Assembly: GCA_017512145.1 (NCBI GenBank)
Contig: JAFWHB010000022.1
Coordinates: 62,001-126,000, forward strand
DNA from: Mogibacterium sp.
GTDB taxonomy: Bacteria; Bacillota; Clostridia; Peptostreptococcales; Anaerovoracaceae
DNA length: 64,000 nucleotides
Direction: 5' to 3'
Both the position numbers and the translations under genes were made by a program. Every line of letters begins with the position of its first letter. Within the stretch, counting starts at the first letter, position 1. Below, piece by piece: positions 42,461 through 52,102 of this stretch. The notes beneath the pieces are model-generated. The model searched no databases, was not told where the DNA came from, and saw only the letters and a list, made by a program, of their open reading frames with translations.

Positions 42461-45400
42461 CTATCTGCCTGTCTCTTCAGCAAGTTCCCTGAACCAGGCT
42501 GCTCTCTCATCTGCATCTTCGAAGGATTCCTGCACAGTATCAGCAGGCATTCTCCACTTCCAGTTTCCCTCAGCAATGCCAGGAACATTGATCCTTGCCT
42601 CGCTTCCTAGGAGGAACATGTCCTGCAGCTGAACCATTGCAAGGGCTGCCGGGCTTTCGTATATCTGTCTGATGTAATGAAGAGCCAATATCTCTGCGTC
42701 AGTTCTGAGTTCTTTGTCAACTGCCCTGCCCTTTGCAAGATTGCTAAGGACAAATCCCATCAGAGTATCATTGTCATGTGTTCCTGTGTAGAAAGCTCTT
42801 ATTGCAGCCTTCTCAGGAGACATCTCCATCATTTCGTCTGCTGTGAACTGCCAGATGTCCATACCCGGAAGACCTGACAGCTTGAGGAGATTCGTTACTC
42901 CTGTATCCAGGAATCCAAGGTCTTCGGCCAGAATCTTCATTTCGAGACCATATTCTCTCAGCATCTCATGGATCTTCCTGAAGAAATCGAGTCCCGGACC
43001 ATGCTGCCAGAGACCTTTGGTCGGCTTGCTGCCCTCAGGAACGGCAAAGTATTCTGAGAACCCTCTGAAATGATCGAGCCTGAGTATGTCATATCTCTCC
43101 GCACACTGACGGAGTCTTCTCATCCACCAGTCATATCCCGTTTGCTTCAGATATTCCCAGTCATAGAGAGGATTTCCCCAGTCCTGACCTTCCTCGCTGA
43201 AGGCATCAGGCGGTACTCCCGCATGGACCTTGAGTCTGCCATTCTCATCCAGCCTGAATATATTCTGATTAGCCCATACATCAGCGCTGTCTCCGGCCAT
43301 GTATATAGGCAGATCTCCCATCATCCTTATTCCAAGGCTGTTGGCGTATTCCTTGAGCTCCTTCCACTGGACATAGAAGTAGTACTGATCTTTAACCAGC
43401 TCATCTGCCCTTGCAGCCCGCTTTCCTTTGAAGCTTGTCAGAAGTTCCGCAGGATCAGCGTTTCTGTATTCATCCGGCCAGACTGTCCAGGATTTCTCCT
43501 CCTGTTCCTCTCTTATAACAGTATATGCTGCATACTCGGAGAGCCAGTCCATATTCTCCTTGCAGAATGCCTCAAATCCGGAGCTGTCCGGAAGTTCGTC
43601 CCTGTTGATGAAGTCAGGATTTCCTGCGAAAGCAGATCTGCTGCTGTATGGTGAGTCACCGAGTCCCGTAGGATTGAGAGGCAGCACCTGCCAAACCTTC
43701 ATCCCTGCGGATGCAAGATAATCAGCGAACTCCTTCGCCGGTGTTCCGAGAACTCCTTTTCCAAGTGAACTTATGCCGCAGATGACGCCTGCTCTCCTGC
43801 CAAGGTCCTCTATATGCGGAGCCTCTTTTCTTATGCAGATCACCATGCATGACAGCGGCTCCATTGTAAGCACTTTGTCAAAGCCTTTGTCCGTGATCTT
43901 CAGATTCTTCGAGCTAAGAAGCTCAAGAGCGTAGCCGCCTCCGATCTCCCCGGCATGAGTAAGATCGACACTTGTCCTGCCGTAGCTGCGGTTTGCAAGT
44001 ACGAGTATAGTCTCGTTATCCGGATTGTCCGTGCCGCCGCTTCTTGTGAAAGCGAAAATATCATCACTTAAGCCATACTTCCCGGAGAGCATGGTGAAGT
44101 CTCCGTCCTTAAGAACAGGATGCTCGTTATATATAAGTCCCAGCATCCTGTAGTGATAGCCGAGATTGAGATTCTCATGACCCCAAGGGTAACCGTTCCT
44201 GTTCTCGGGATCGCGGTCACCAGTCAGACCTACCTCATCGCCATAATAGATGCATGGCACTCCCGGAAGAGAGTACTGAAGAGTCGATAGCATGACAACT
44301 TTGCGGACTGCTGACGGATAATCCTCTTCAGCAGCCATAGCTGTTATGATCCTCTCTCTGTCATGGCTTCCGATTAGATTCAGGGCACCATAGAAGTTCT
44401 CTGAAGGATAATTCTCCTTCATGCTGAGAAGGATCTCTCCGGCATACTCTCCTGAGATCGTGTAATTTACATAATCCATCAGGGCCTGTCTCAATGGATA
44501 GTTCATAGTTCCGTCGAGCTCATCACCCATGAAGTACCTGCGTCTCTCGCCGTAGCTGATCTTATTGCTTGCATCTTCCCAGACTTCGCCAATGACAAGG
44601 CCTTCAGGATCTGTCGCCCTCACCCTTGCTGTAACGTCTCTTATAAAGCTGTCAGGGAGCTCGTCAGCTACATCGAGTCTCCATCCTGATGCGCCGAGCT
44701 TCATCCAGTGACTTACTACACCATCTTTGCCCGTGATAAGTTCTCTGAATCCAGGGTCTTCTTCATTGACTTCCGGAAGGTCGTCAACGCCCCACCAGGA
44801 TTTATAACCGCAAGGCTCGTTATCATCGAATTTGTACCAGCTCCTGTACTCAGAATCCTTATTGGCATATGCCCCTGTTCCCGGTTCATAGTTGCCATAT
44901 CTGTCAAAGTACTTGCTGTCCGCTCCAGTATGACTGAAAACTCCATCAAGGAAGATCCTGATCCCGTATTCTCTTGCGGTCTTCGTAAGACTGACAAAGT
45001 CTTCTTCTGTTCCGAGAGACGGATCGATCTTCATATAATCCGCTGTATCGTAGTGATGATTAGATGTGGATTCAAATATCGGATTGAGATAGATGGCAGT
45101 GACGCCAAGCGATCTGAGATAGTCGAGTTTGCCCTCGATTCCCTTGAGGCTGCCGCCGTAAATCGGCCAGCCAGTTACTCTGCCGGCATCATCTCTGATG
45201 TAGTAGGCTTTCCTGTTCCAGTCTTCCTGGATCAGCCTCCTCTCTCCGCCCGGCCTTGAATTGATCTCTTTAACTGACGCCTTGCATCTTTCTTCCCAGT
45301 CTTCATCTCTTGCAAATCTGTCAGGGAATATCTGATAAACGATTGCATCCTTATACCAGGATGGTGTCAGTGATTCTCTGTAAACTGTTATCTGATAAGG

Positions 45401-45754
45401 GGCAGGCTCGGCGTGATAAATCTGGCCAATTCCACCGAGTCCGTCCTCGTTGTTTCCATAGTAGATCGTATCTCTTAAGTCCTCATCACCAACCTCAAGA
45501 GCGAAATAGTACCACAGGAGAGTTCCCTCGGCTGGTGCTGTTATAACTGCAGAATATGACAGGCGTCCGTCATTCCTCGATTCTGTCATATTAATGAATC
45601 GCGGCATGGAATTGTCGCCGGTCCTTAGCACCAGTCTTACATTCTGAGGATCAAGCCCTTCAGTATGAAGTGTCAAAGTTATTTGTGTTCCCGTCCTGAC
45701 TGCTCCGAATGGACTTCTGCAGGATGGATCTCTTGAGTCGTGATAAATTGTCAT
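42461..45754 (-). CDS. GH13 amylase / GH77 4-alpha-glucanotransferase fusion
   Basis: 1097 residues in one frame. The N-terminal beta domain (1-125) is followed by a GH13 neopullulanase-like barrel (130-640): GVFSHTG, nucleophile region GWRLDVADELP, acid/base VIGEVWEDASN and LIGSHDRERI. After a short linker a complete GH77 (MalQ) domain starts at about residue 650: VLPLNPTGLGDSPYSS, ILRLDHFRGFSEYFAVP (nucleophile Asp), ILAEDLGFLD (Glu) and GTHDNDTLMG (Asp). It would trim or debranch maltodextrins and re-form longer glucans in the cytoplasm; no signal peptide. Downstream of the glgA terminator, so possibly its own unit. Confidence 0.94.
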   Translation of the reverse strand: MTIYHDSRDPSCRSPFGAVRTGTQITLTLHTEGLDPQNVRLVLRTGDNSMPRFINMTESRNDGRLSYSAVITAPAEGTLLWYYFALEVGDEDLRDTIYYGNNEDGLGGIGQIYHAEPAPYQITVYRESLTPSWYKDAIVYQIFPDRFARDEDWEERCKASVKEINSRPGGERRLIQEDWNRKAYYIRDDAGRVTGWPIYGGSLKGIEGKLDYLRSLGVTAIYLNPIFESTSNHHYDTADYMKIDPSLGTEEDFVSLTKTAREYGIRIFLDGVFSHTGADSKYFDRYGNYEPGTGAYANKDSEYRSWYKFDDNEPCGYKSWWGVDDLPEVNEEDPGFRELITGKDGVVSHWMKLGASGWRLDVADELPDSFIRDVTARVRATDPEGLVIGEVWEDASNKISYGERRRYFMGDELDGTMNYPLRQALMDYVNYTISGEYAGEILLSMKENYPSENFYGALNLIGSHDRERIITAMAAEEDYPSAVRKVVMLSTLQYSLPGVPCIYYGDEVGLTGDRDPENRNGYPWGHENLNLGYHYRMLGLIYNEHPVLKDGDFTMLSGKYGLSDDIFAFTRSGGTDNPDNETILVLANRSYGRTSVDLTHAGEIGGGYALELLSSKNLKITDKGFDKVLTMEPLSCMVICIRKEAPHIEDLGRRAGVICGISSLGKGVLGTPAKEFADYLASAGMKVWQVLPLNPTGLGDSPYSSRSAFAGNPDFINRDELPDSSGFEAFCKENMDWLSEYAAYTVIREEQEEKSWTVWPDEYRNADPAELLTSFKGKRAARADELVKDQYYFYVQWKELKEYANSLGIRMMGDLPIYMAGDSADVWANQNIFRLDENGRLKVHAGVPPDAFSEEGQDWGNPLYDWEYLKQTGYDWWMRRLRQCAERYDILRLDHFRGFSEYFAVPEGSKPTKGLWQHGPGLDFFRKIHEMLREYGLEMKILAEDLGFLDTGVTNLLKLSGLPGMDIWQFTADEMMEMSPEKAAIRAFYTGTHDNDTLMGFVLSNLAKGRAVDKELRTDAEILALHYIRQIYESPAALAMVQLQDMFLLGSEARINVPGIAEGNWKWRMPADTVQESFEDADERAAWFRELAEETGR

Positions 45755-45776
45755 AAAATTTCCTTTTAACCCACAA

Positions 45777-45829
45777 AATTCCCGCTCTCAGGTCCGCCTG
45801 TAAACACGATGGGGCCATGAGCGGGAATT
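45777..45829 (-). terminator. Terminator after glgA
   Basis: AATTCCCGCTC / GAGCGGGAATT, 11-base perfect arms with a 31-base loop, followed by a T-run (TTTT) on the minus strand. It lies between glgA and the GH13-GH77 gene. Confidence 0.8.
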
Positions 45830-45862
45830 CTGTTCTTAATTATTATTCGTTGTTAATGAGAA

Positions 45863-47311
45863 TTACTTTAACAGATTTGAGTAGAGCTGTCTGTACTTCT
45901 CTGCTGATTCTTCCCAGCCAAAGTTAGCATTGAATGCGTTCTGCTGGATAATTGACCATACATCCTTATGGTTGAACCACAGCTCGAGGGCTGAATCTAC
46001 GGCATTTCTGAGGCCGTTTACATCGAAGTCCTTGAATGAGAATCCGTTAGCATTCTCGCCTGTGTCCCAGTATCCTCTGACAGTATCCTTGAGTCCACCT
46101 GTCTCTCTTACGAGTGGCAGTGTTCCGTATCTCATGGATATCATCTGTGCAAGTCCGCATGGTTCAAATTCTGAAGGCATCAGGAAAACATCAGCCGAAG
46201 CATAGAATCTTCTTGAAAGAGGTTCGTCAAATGTGATCCTTGCAGCAAAGTTCTCAGGATGATAGTAAGCAAACTCTCCAATTGCAGACTCATACTGCAT
46301 ATCTCCTGTTCCGAGAACAGCGAGCTGCATATTGCGCTCGATAAACTCAGGGAGAAGAGCTGCAATAAGATTGGCTCCCTTCTGCTGAGTAAGTCTCGAA
46401 ACCATTACGAAGAGCGGTGTGTCAGGATCTTCTCTCAGGCCAAGCTCTCTCTGAAGAGCAAGCTTGTTCTGGAGCTTCTTGTCCAGGGTGTCCGGCGTGA
46501 AGTTGAAAACAATGGACTTGTCTGTTGCAGGATCATAGTTCTTCCTGTCGATACCATTGATGATTCCGGACAGTTTGTATCTTCTCGACTCGAAGAGTCC
46601 TTCAAGGCGCTCACCATACTTAACAGTGCAGATCTCATCTGCGTATGTAGGGCTTACTGTGGTTACTGCATCTGAGTAGATTACAGCTCCCTGCATGAAG
46701 TTGACACTGTCATCATGGTTCATCTGTCCCTCAGCAGGAGTTGTCTGCAGACCGAGTACATCGCCTATCATATACTTGCTGTACTGGCCCTGGAACTTGA
46801 GGTTATGGATAGTGAAGACAGTCTTGATGCGGTCATACAGCTCCTCGCCTCTGTAAAGCTCCTTGAGGAATACCGGGATAAGCGCGGTATGCCAGTCATT
46901 GCAGTGCAGAATGTCCGGTGCAAAGTTCTTGCTGATATGTCTGATTGTCTCAAGTACAGCTGATGAGAAGAATGCTACTCTCTCTCCATCATCGAACTCA
47001 CCATACACACTGCCTCTCTTGAAATAATACTCATTGTCAAGGAAGTAGTATGTTACGTTACCCTTTCGCAGAGTGAACAGTCCGCAGTACTGGCTTCTCC
47101 AGCCGAGTCTTACTTCGTAGTTCTCTACGTATTTCATCTTGCTCCTGTATTCTTCAGGAATAGTATTAAGAAGCGGGAGGATGACTCTTGCGTCAAACTC
47201 ATCGTTCTTGATGTAAGCCGGAAGTGAGCCGACTACGTCTCCGAGGCCTCCGGTCTTGATGAACGGAACAGCCTCGAAAGCTGCAAATAGGATCTTAGTC
47301 TTTTCTGACAT
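45863..47311 (-). CDS. glgA: Glycogen synthase GlgA
   Basis: 482 residues, standard for ADP-glucose-dependent glycogen synthase (GT5). The N-terminal ADP-glucose loop AVPFIKTGGLGDVVGSLP contains the KTGGLGDV motif. The GT-B C-terminal half has VSRLTQQKGANLI and the donor-site block PSEFEPCGLAQMISMRYGTLP, followed by VRETGGLKDTV. It elongates alpha-1,4-glucan chains from ADP-glucose made by GlgC/GlgD. Last gene of the glgC-glgD-glgA run, 14 bases after glgD. Confidence 0.96.
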   Translation of the reverse strand: MSEKTKILFAAFEAVPFIKTGGLGDVVGSLPAYIKNDEFDARVILPLLNTIPEEYRSKMKYVENYEVRLGWRSQYCGLFTLRKGNVTYYFLDNEYYFKRGSVYGEFDDGERVAFFSSAVLETIRHISKNFAPDILHCNDWHTALIPVFLKELYRGEELYDRIKTVFTIHNLKFQGQYSKYMIGDVLGLQTTPAEGQMNHDDSVNFMQGAVIYSDAVTTVSPTYADEICTVKYGERLEGLFESRRYKLSGIINGIDRKNYDPATDKSIVFNFTPDTLDKKLQNKLALQRELGLREDPDTPLFVMVSRLTQQKGANLIAALLPEFIERNMQLAVLGTGDMQYESAIGEFAYYHPENFAARITFDEPLSRRFYASADVFLMPSEFEPCGLAQMISMRYGTLPLVRETGGLKDTVRGYWDTGENANGFSFKDFDVNGLRNAVDSALELWFNHKDVWSIIQQNAFNANFGWEESAEKYRQLYSNLLK

Positions 47312-47325
47312 CTGGTTCTCCTCTA

Positions 47326-48429
47326 TCAGATAGTTTTTTCTTTTCCGATAATGATAGGCTCTCCTCCGCCTCCGTAGAGTTTGACGCCTTCATTGATCTT
47401 AACGTATTTGTCTGCGATTACGTTGTCAAGTACAGCTCCGTCACCGATCTCGCCGTGCATCATGATCACGCTGTTTCTGATGACTGCACCCTTGCCTACA
47501 TAGACGCTTCTGAAGATGATGCTGTTCTCAACTCTTCCTTCAATAACGCAGCCTGCGGAGATGACGGAATTCCTTACGTCTGCTTCCGGCAGATGGAATA
47601 CCGGTGCCTCGTCCTGTGTCTTGGTGTAGATCTGTCTCTCAGGATTGCAGAATACTTCATTGCGGATATCGTAATCTGACATTGCCTGATTTACCTTGAG
47701 GAAGTCAGAAGGATTCTTGATCTTGCCGAGATACCCCTTGAACTCGAAGGTAGCGATGTCCATGGTCTCCATGTTGGTGCGCATGATCTCGATCATATCC
47801 ATGTACTCAAGAGCGCCGAACCAGTTCATGAAGTCGAGCATGTAATCTCTGTCAACAATGAAGCAGTCAGTAAAGTAATTGGACCAGCCAAAGCTCTCAG
47901 TTCTGATGTCTGCGACCTTGCCGCTGTCATCGATATTGAGGAAGTATCCGTGATAATCTTCGCCCTTTGGTACCTTCTTGTATACCATTGTGATCGGCTT
48001 GTCTGTCTTGGAATGCTGCTTGATCAGTGGTTCAAAGTCAATATTCCATACGTCGCTGCTTCCGGACATGATAACATAGTCAGCATCGTCTCTCTCGAAG
48101 AACTTGATATTCTTGAGAAGGTCTCTGAGCAGGAATCTGCTGCCTCTTGACTGAACACCGAATGCTGAGCCAGGCATGAGGAAGAGTCCGCCGTTCTTAC
48201 GTCCGAGTGACCATTCGCTGCCGTCACCAATGTGGTCGATCAGTGAACCTGAATTATAAGGTGCAATGACGCCGACTGTGGTGATGCCGCTGTTAGCCAT
48301 GTTGGAAAGTGCAAAGTCTATAAGTCTGTATCTTCCGCCGTAAGGCAGTGAAGCAAGAGTTCTGTTCTCAAGCAGATCGCCGAAAGAGGAACTCCCGTAA
48401 TTAGCAGAAATTAGTCCGATAGTTTTCAT
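47326..48429 (-). CDS. glgD: GlgD, regulatory-type ADP-glucose pyrophosphorylase subunit
   Basis: 367 residues. Homologous to GlgC but with a degraded N-terminal nucleotide loop (ANYGSSSFGDLLENRTLASLPYGGRYRLIDF instead of the GGxGxRL pattern), which is the GlgD hallmark in Firmicutes. The left-handed beta-helix domain follows (SVISAGCVIEGRVENSIIF, GAVIRNSVIMMHGEIG). It most likely works as the non-catalytic partner that activates GlgC in a heterotetramer. Lies between glgC and glgA. Confidence 0.94.
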   Translation of the reverse strand: MKTIGLISANYGSSSFGDLLENRTLASLPYGGRYRLIDFALSNMANSGITTVGVIAPYNSGSLIDHIGDGSEWSLGRKNGGLFLMPGSAFGVQSRGSRFLLRDLLKNIKFFERDDADYVIMSGSSDVWNIDFEPLIKQHSKTDKPITMVYKKVPKGEDYHGYFLNIDDSGKVADIRTESFGWSNYFTDCFIVDRDYMLDFMNWFGALEYMDMIEIMRTNMETMDIATFEFKGYLGKIKNPSDFLKVNQAMSDYDIRNEVFCNPERQIYTKTQDEAPVFHLPEADVRNSVISAGCVIEGRVENSIIFRSVYVGKGAVIRNSVIMMHGEIGDGAVLDNVIADKYVKINEGVKLYGGGGEPIIIGKEKTI

Positions 48430-48444
48430 TTCTTGTTCCTCCTT

Positions 48445-49575
48445 CTATATTGACAGCTTAGCCTGGCCGTAAACGATGACCTCTCCGTCTTCGCTTCCGA
48501 CAACTTCATTATCTTCTACAACAACGCCTTCATTAATAATTGCCTTGGTGATACGGCAGTTCCTTCCAACTATTGCGTTAGGAAGTACGATCGAGTCCTC
48601 GACAACAGTACCTGCACCAACTACAGCGCCGGAACCGAGGATCGAGTGCTTGACTGTTCCGTATACAGTACAGCCATTGCAGATCAGTGAATTGCTGATA
48701 TTTGCATCAGGTCCGAGGAACTGTGGAGGATACATGTTGGAATTTGAGAATACCTTCATATCCTTGGTGAATACATTGATATTCTCCACATCGTCCATCA
48801 GGTCCATCTGGCTGTCATAGTAGCTCTGAACAGTACCGACGTCTCTCCAGTATCCCTTGAATCTGTATACAGAGAGCTTCTTGCCTTCAGCAAGCATCTT
48901 AGGAATGATGTCCTTACCGAAGTCGTGGCTGGATGCCTTATCTTCATGATCCTCAAGAAGAGCCTTTCTGAGAGCCTTCCATGAGAAGATATAGATACCC
49001 ATCGAAGCAAGGTTGCTGTCAGGTTCTGCAGGCTTCTCTGAGAACTTTGTGATTCTGTCCTGATCGTCTGTGGACATGATACCGAATCTGCTTGCCTCTT
49101 CCCAAGGAACCTCGATAACAGAAACAGTCAGATCGGATTCCTTGTCAAGGTGCTCCTGAAGCATCAGGTTGTAGTCCATCTTGTAGATGTGGTCACCTGA
49201 CAGGATCAGAACATTCTCAGGATCATAGATATCGATGAAGTCGATATTGTGGTAGATAGCGTCAGCTGTTCCTTCATACCACTCACCACCGGTCTCTCTG
49301 GCATATGGTGGAAGAATATGAACTCCGCCGTCTGCTACAGCGAGATCCCAGGATTCGCCTGTACCAACGTATCTGTTCAGAATAAGCGGCTTGTACTGTA
49401 CAAGAATTCCTACTGTATCAATTCCTGAATTGACACAGTTCGAGAGGCCGAAATCGATAATTCGATATTTGCCTCCGAATGAAACAGCTGGTTTTGCAAT
49501 GCTTGATGTCAGACGACCAAGTCTGCTGCCCTGGCCACCTGCTAGAAGCATCGCTATGCATTTTTTCTTCTTCAT
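48445..49575 (-). CDS. glgC: Glucose-1-phosphate adenylyltransferase GlgC
   Basis: 376 residues. The N-terminal [16 protein letters not shown] is the intact nucleotide-binding loop, followed by [31 protein letters not shown] and [11 protein letters not shown]. The C-terminal beta-helix ends [21 protein letters not shown]. It makes ADP-glucose from ATP and glucose-1-phosphate, the committed step of glycogen synthesis. Heads glgC-glgD-glgA and follows glgP by 54 bases. Confidence 0.97.
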   Translation of the reverse strand: MKKKKCIAMLLAGGQGSRLGRLTSSIAKPAVSFGGKYRIIDFGLSNCVNSGIDTVGILVQYKPLILNRYVGTGESWDLAVADGGVHILPPYARETGGEWYEGTADAIYHNIDFIDIYDPENVLILSGDHIYKMDYNLMLQEHLDKESDLTVSVIEVPWEEASRFGIMSTDDQDRITKFSEKPAEPDSNLASMGIYIFSWKALRKALLEDHEDKASSHDFGKDIIPKMLAEGKKLSVYRFKGYWRDVGTVQSYYDSQMDLMDDVENINVFTKDMKVFSNSNMYPPQFLGPDANISNSLICNGCTVYGTVKHSILGSGAVVGAGTVVEDSIVLPNAIVGRNCRITKAIINEGVVVEDNEVVGSEDGEVIVYGQAKLSI

Positions 49576-49629
49576 AGTTACAAGCCTCCTTAATAATCTC
49601 TAGAATAACATTTGATAAATAATTAATTG

Positions 49630-52050
49630 TTACAGTACGTGCCATATTTCTTCAGCATATTCTTTTATTGTTCTGTCACTTGAGAAGAATGCTGAATTTG
49701 CAATGTTAGTAAGGGACATCTGAGCCCACTTGATTTTGTCGCTGTATGTCTTGTCGAGGTCTTCCCATCTCTTGACATATGAATCGAAGTCTCCGAGTAC
49801 GAAGAATTCATCGTTGTGGTTCAGAAGTGCATCACGGATGCCCCAGAAGTCCTGACCGCTGCGTCTGAAGAATCCATCGATCAGCTGATCTGTGATTCTG
49901 ATTAGTCTTGGGTCATTGTCGCGGACATCCTGTGCTGAATATCCACCATGTCTGTAGAAGTTCTCTACTTCGTCTGATGAATATCCGAAGATGAACATGT
50001 TGTCATCGCCTACAAGCTGATTGATTTCAACGTTAGCACCATCCATTGTTCCGAGTGTAACAGCTCCGTTCATCATGAACTTCATGTTACCTGTTCCGCT
50101 TGCTTCCTTGCCTGCTGTAGAAATCTGCTCACTTACATCAGCAGCAGGATAGATCAGCTGTGCATTTGATACACAGAAGTTCTCAATGAATACGACCTTG
50201 ATCTTGTCATTTACATCAGGATCTGAGTTGACGACATCTGCAAGGCTGTTGATGAACTTGATGACTTCCTTTGCAAATTCGTATCCCTGTGCTGCCTTAC
50301 CTGCAAAGATGAAGGTGTACTTGTTGATCGGCAGATCAGGATTTGCCTTGAGTCTGTTGTACAGATCGAGGATCTTGAATGCATTCAGGAGCTGTCTCTT
50401 GTACGCATGCATTCTCTTGACCTGAACATCAAATATGGAATCAGGATCAACCTCGATCTCCATATTCTTGCGGATGTACTCAGCAAGTCTGAGCTTGTTC
50501 TGTCTCTTTGACTCCATGAATTCCTGAAGGAATTCAGCATCATCCATATAGTCATTGAGCATGTTCAGTCTTGTGAGATCTGTCTGCCATTTGGTACCGA
50601 TAGTCTTATTCAGAAGAGCTGTAAGAGAAGGATTTGCCTGAATCAGGAACCTTCTGTGGCTGATTCCGTTGGTCTTGTTGTTGAACTTCTCAGGATTCAG
50701 CTGATAGAACTTCTGGAATACTGTCTTGGTAAGGATATCGCTGTGAAGAGCAGATACACCATTGACAGAATGGCTTCCGATTACTGAAAGGTTAGCCATC
50801 TTGACTTCATTATCCCACAGTGGTGAAGTCTCTCTTGAAAGAATATGCCAGTCCTCTGCCTCTTCAGGGAGTTGCTTCTGCCAGCGCTTGTTGATTTCGT
50901 CAATGATCATATAGATTCTAGGCAGGAGTTCCTGGAATTCAGGGATCTGCCACTTCTCAAGAGCCTCAGGAAGTACTGTATGGTTAGTGAATGAAATAGT
51001 AGCCTTGGTGATCTTCCATGCGTCATCCCAATCAAGGTCCTCTTCATCCATCAGGATTCTCATCAGCTCAGGAATGCACATTGTCGGATGTGTATCATTG
51101 ATATGGATCTGTACTCTCTCAGGAAGAAGATCCCATTGCTTGTCTCCGTACTTGGACTTGTACTCTCTGATGATCATGCCGACACCGGCTGCAACCAGGA
51201 AGTACTCCTGTCTGAGTCTGAGTCTCTTGCCTATGCCCTGTCTGTCATCAGGATAAAGGATGCATGTGATTGCCTCGATCTCACTTCTTTCCTTCATGGC
51301 CTTGCTGTAATTACCATTGTTGAAGGCTTCCATGTCGATAGTGTCGTGAACAGGCTGAGCATCCCAGAGATGGAGTGTATTTACGGTAGTTCCGCCAAAA
51401 CCAAGGATCGGTACATCGTAAGGTACCGCTCTGACTGTGGTGTAATCTACGTGTTCATATTCCATTTCGCCGTTGACGTATCTTCTGTCAACTCTTCCGC
51501 CGAATCTAACGATAACGGATTCAAAAGGAATAGGTCTTTCCCAGATATATCCCTCATCAAGCCATGCATCAGGCAGCTCGATCTGATAACCGTTCTCGAT
51601 CTTCTGCTTGAAAAGACCGAACTTGTATCTGAGTCCCATTCCGTCGCCCCTGATACCAAGAGCAGCCATCGAGTCGATGAAGCATGCAGCAAGTCTTCCG
51701 AGACCGCCGTTGCCAAGACCCGGGTCCGGTTCTACTGCACAAAGTGTATCAAGATCTGTCCCGAGTTCCTTGAGGCCCTCTGCGACCTGATCTCTGATTC
51801 CAAGATTGATGATGTAGTTCTCCATGAGCTTTCCGATAAGGAACTCCATGGAGAAGTAATAAACTTTCTTGCCCTCAGGTGGTGCTGCAGGATCTGTAAA
51901 CGCTGACTTTCTCAGATTGGTCTCTACATTGACAAGCCTTGCAAGGACAGCGAATTTATCTCTGTCGTTGAGCTTCTCCGGTGACCTTTCAAACATTTCT
52001 TCTGCTAGACGTGTGTACTCTCTTTTAAAACTTTCTTTCGTCTTGATCAT
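49630..52050 (-). CDS. glgP: Glycogen phosphorylase GlgP
   Basis: 806 residues, usual for GT35 phosphorylases. Motifs are YFSMEFLIGKLMENYIINLG, EPDPGLGNGGLGRLAACFIDS, and the PLP-lysine signature EASGTGNMKFMMNGAVTLGTMDGANVE-type block near residue 655. It releases glucose-1-phosphate from glycogen using phosphate and PLP. It lacks an N-terminal extension for phosphorylation control. It lies between glgB and glgC in the same direction, placing synthesis and breakdown in one cluster. Confidence 0.97.
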   Translation of the reverse strand: MIKTKESFKREYTRLAEEMFERSPEKLNDRDKFAVLARLVNVETNLRKSAFTDPAAPPEGKKVYYFSMEFLIGKLMENYIINLGIRDQVAEGLKELGTDLDTLCAVEPDPGLGNGGLGRLAACFIDSMAALGIRGDGMGLRYKFGLFKQKIENGYQIELPDAWLDEGYIWERPIPFESVIVRFGGRVDRRYVNGEMEYEHVDYTTVRAVPYDVPILGFGGTTVNTLHLWDAQPVHDTIDMEAFNNGNYSKAMKERSEIEAITCILYPDDRQGIGKRLRLRQEYFLVAAGVGMIIREYKSKYGDKQWDLLPERVQIHINDTHPTMCIPELMRILMDEEDLDWDDAWKITKATISFTNHTVLPEALEKWQIPEFQELLPRIYMIIDEINKRWQKQLPEEAEDWHILSRETSPLWDNEVKMANLSVIGSHSVNGVSALHSDILTKTVFQKFYQLNPEKFNNKTNGISHRRFLIQANPSLTALLNKTIGTKWQTDLTRLNMLNDYMDDAEFLQEFMESKRQNKLRLAEYIRKNMEIEVDPDSIFDVQVKRMHAYKRQLLNAFKILDLYNRLKANPDLPINKYTFIFAGKAAQGYEFAKEVIKFINSLADVVNSDPDVNDKIKVVFIENFCVSNAQLIYPAADVSEQISTAGKEASGTGNMKFMMNGAVTLGTMDGANVEINQLVGDDNMFIFGYSSDEVENFYRHGGYSAQDVRDNDPRLIRITDQLIDGFFRRSGQDFWGIRDALLNHNDEFFVLGDFDSYVKRWEDLDKTYSDKIKWAQMSLTNIANSAFFSSDRTIKEYAEEIWHVL

Positions 52051-52102
52051 GTGTGTTACTTTGTATTCTCTCTTACTTTAAGGAATACCCTTTCTATTTT
52101 AT

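Noticed and set aside
51088..51906. 272-residue plus-strand frame opposite glgP
   Set aside because: Antisense shadow; glgP is continuous and conserved across it.
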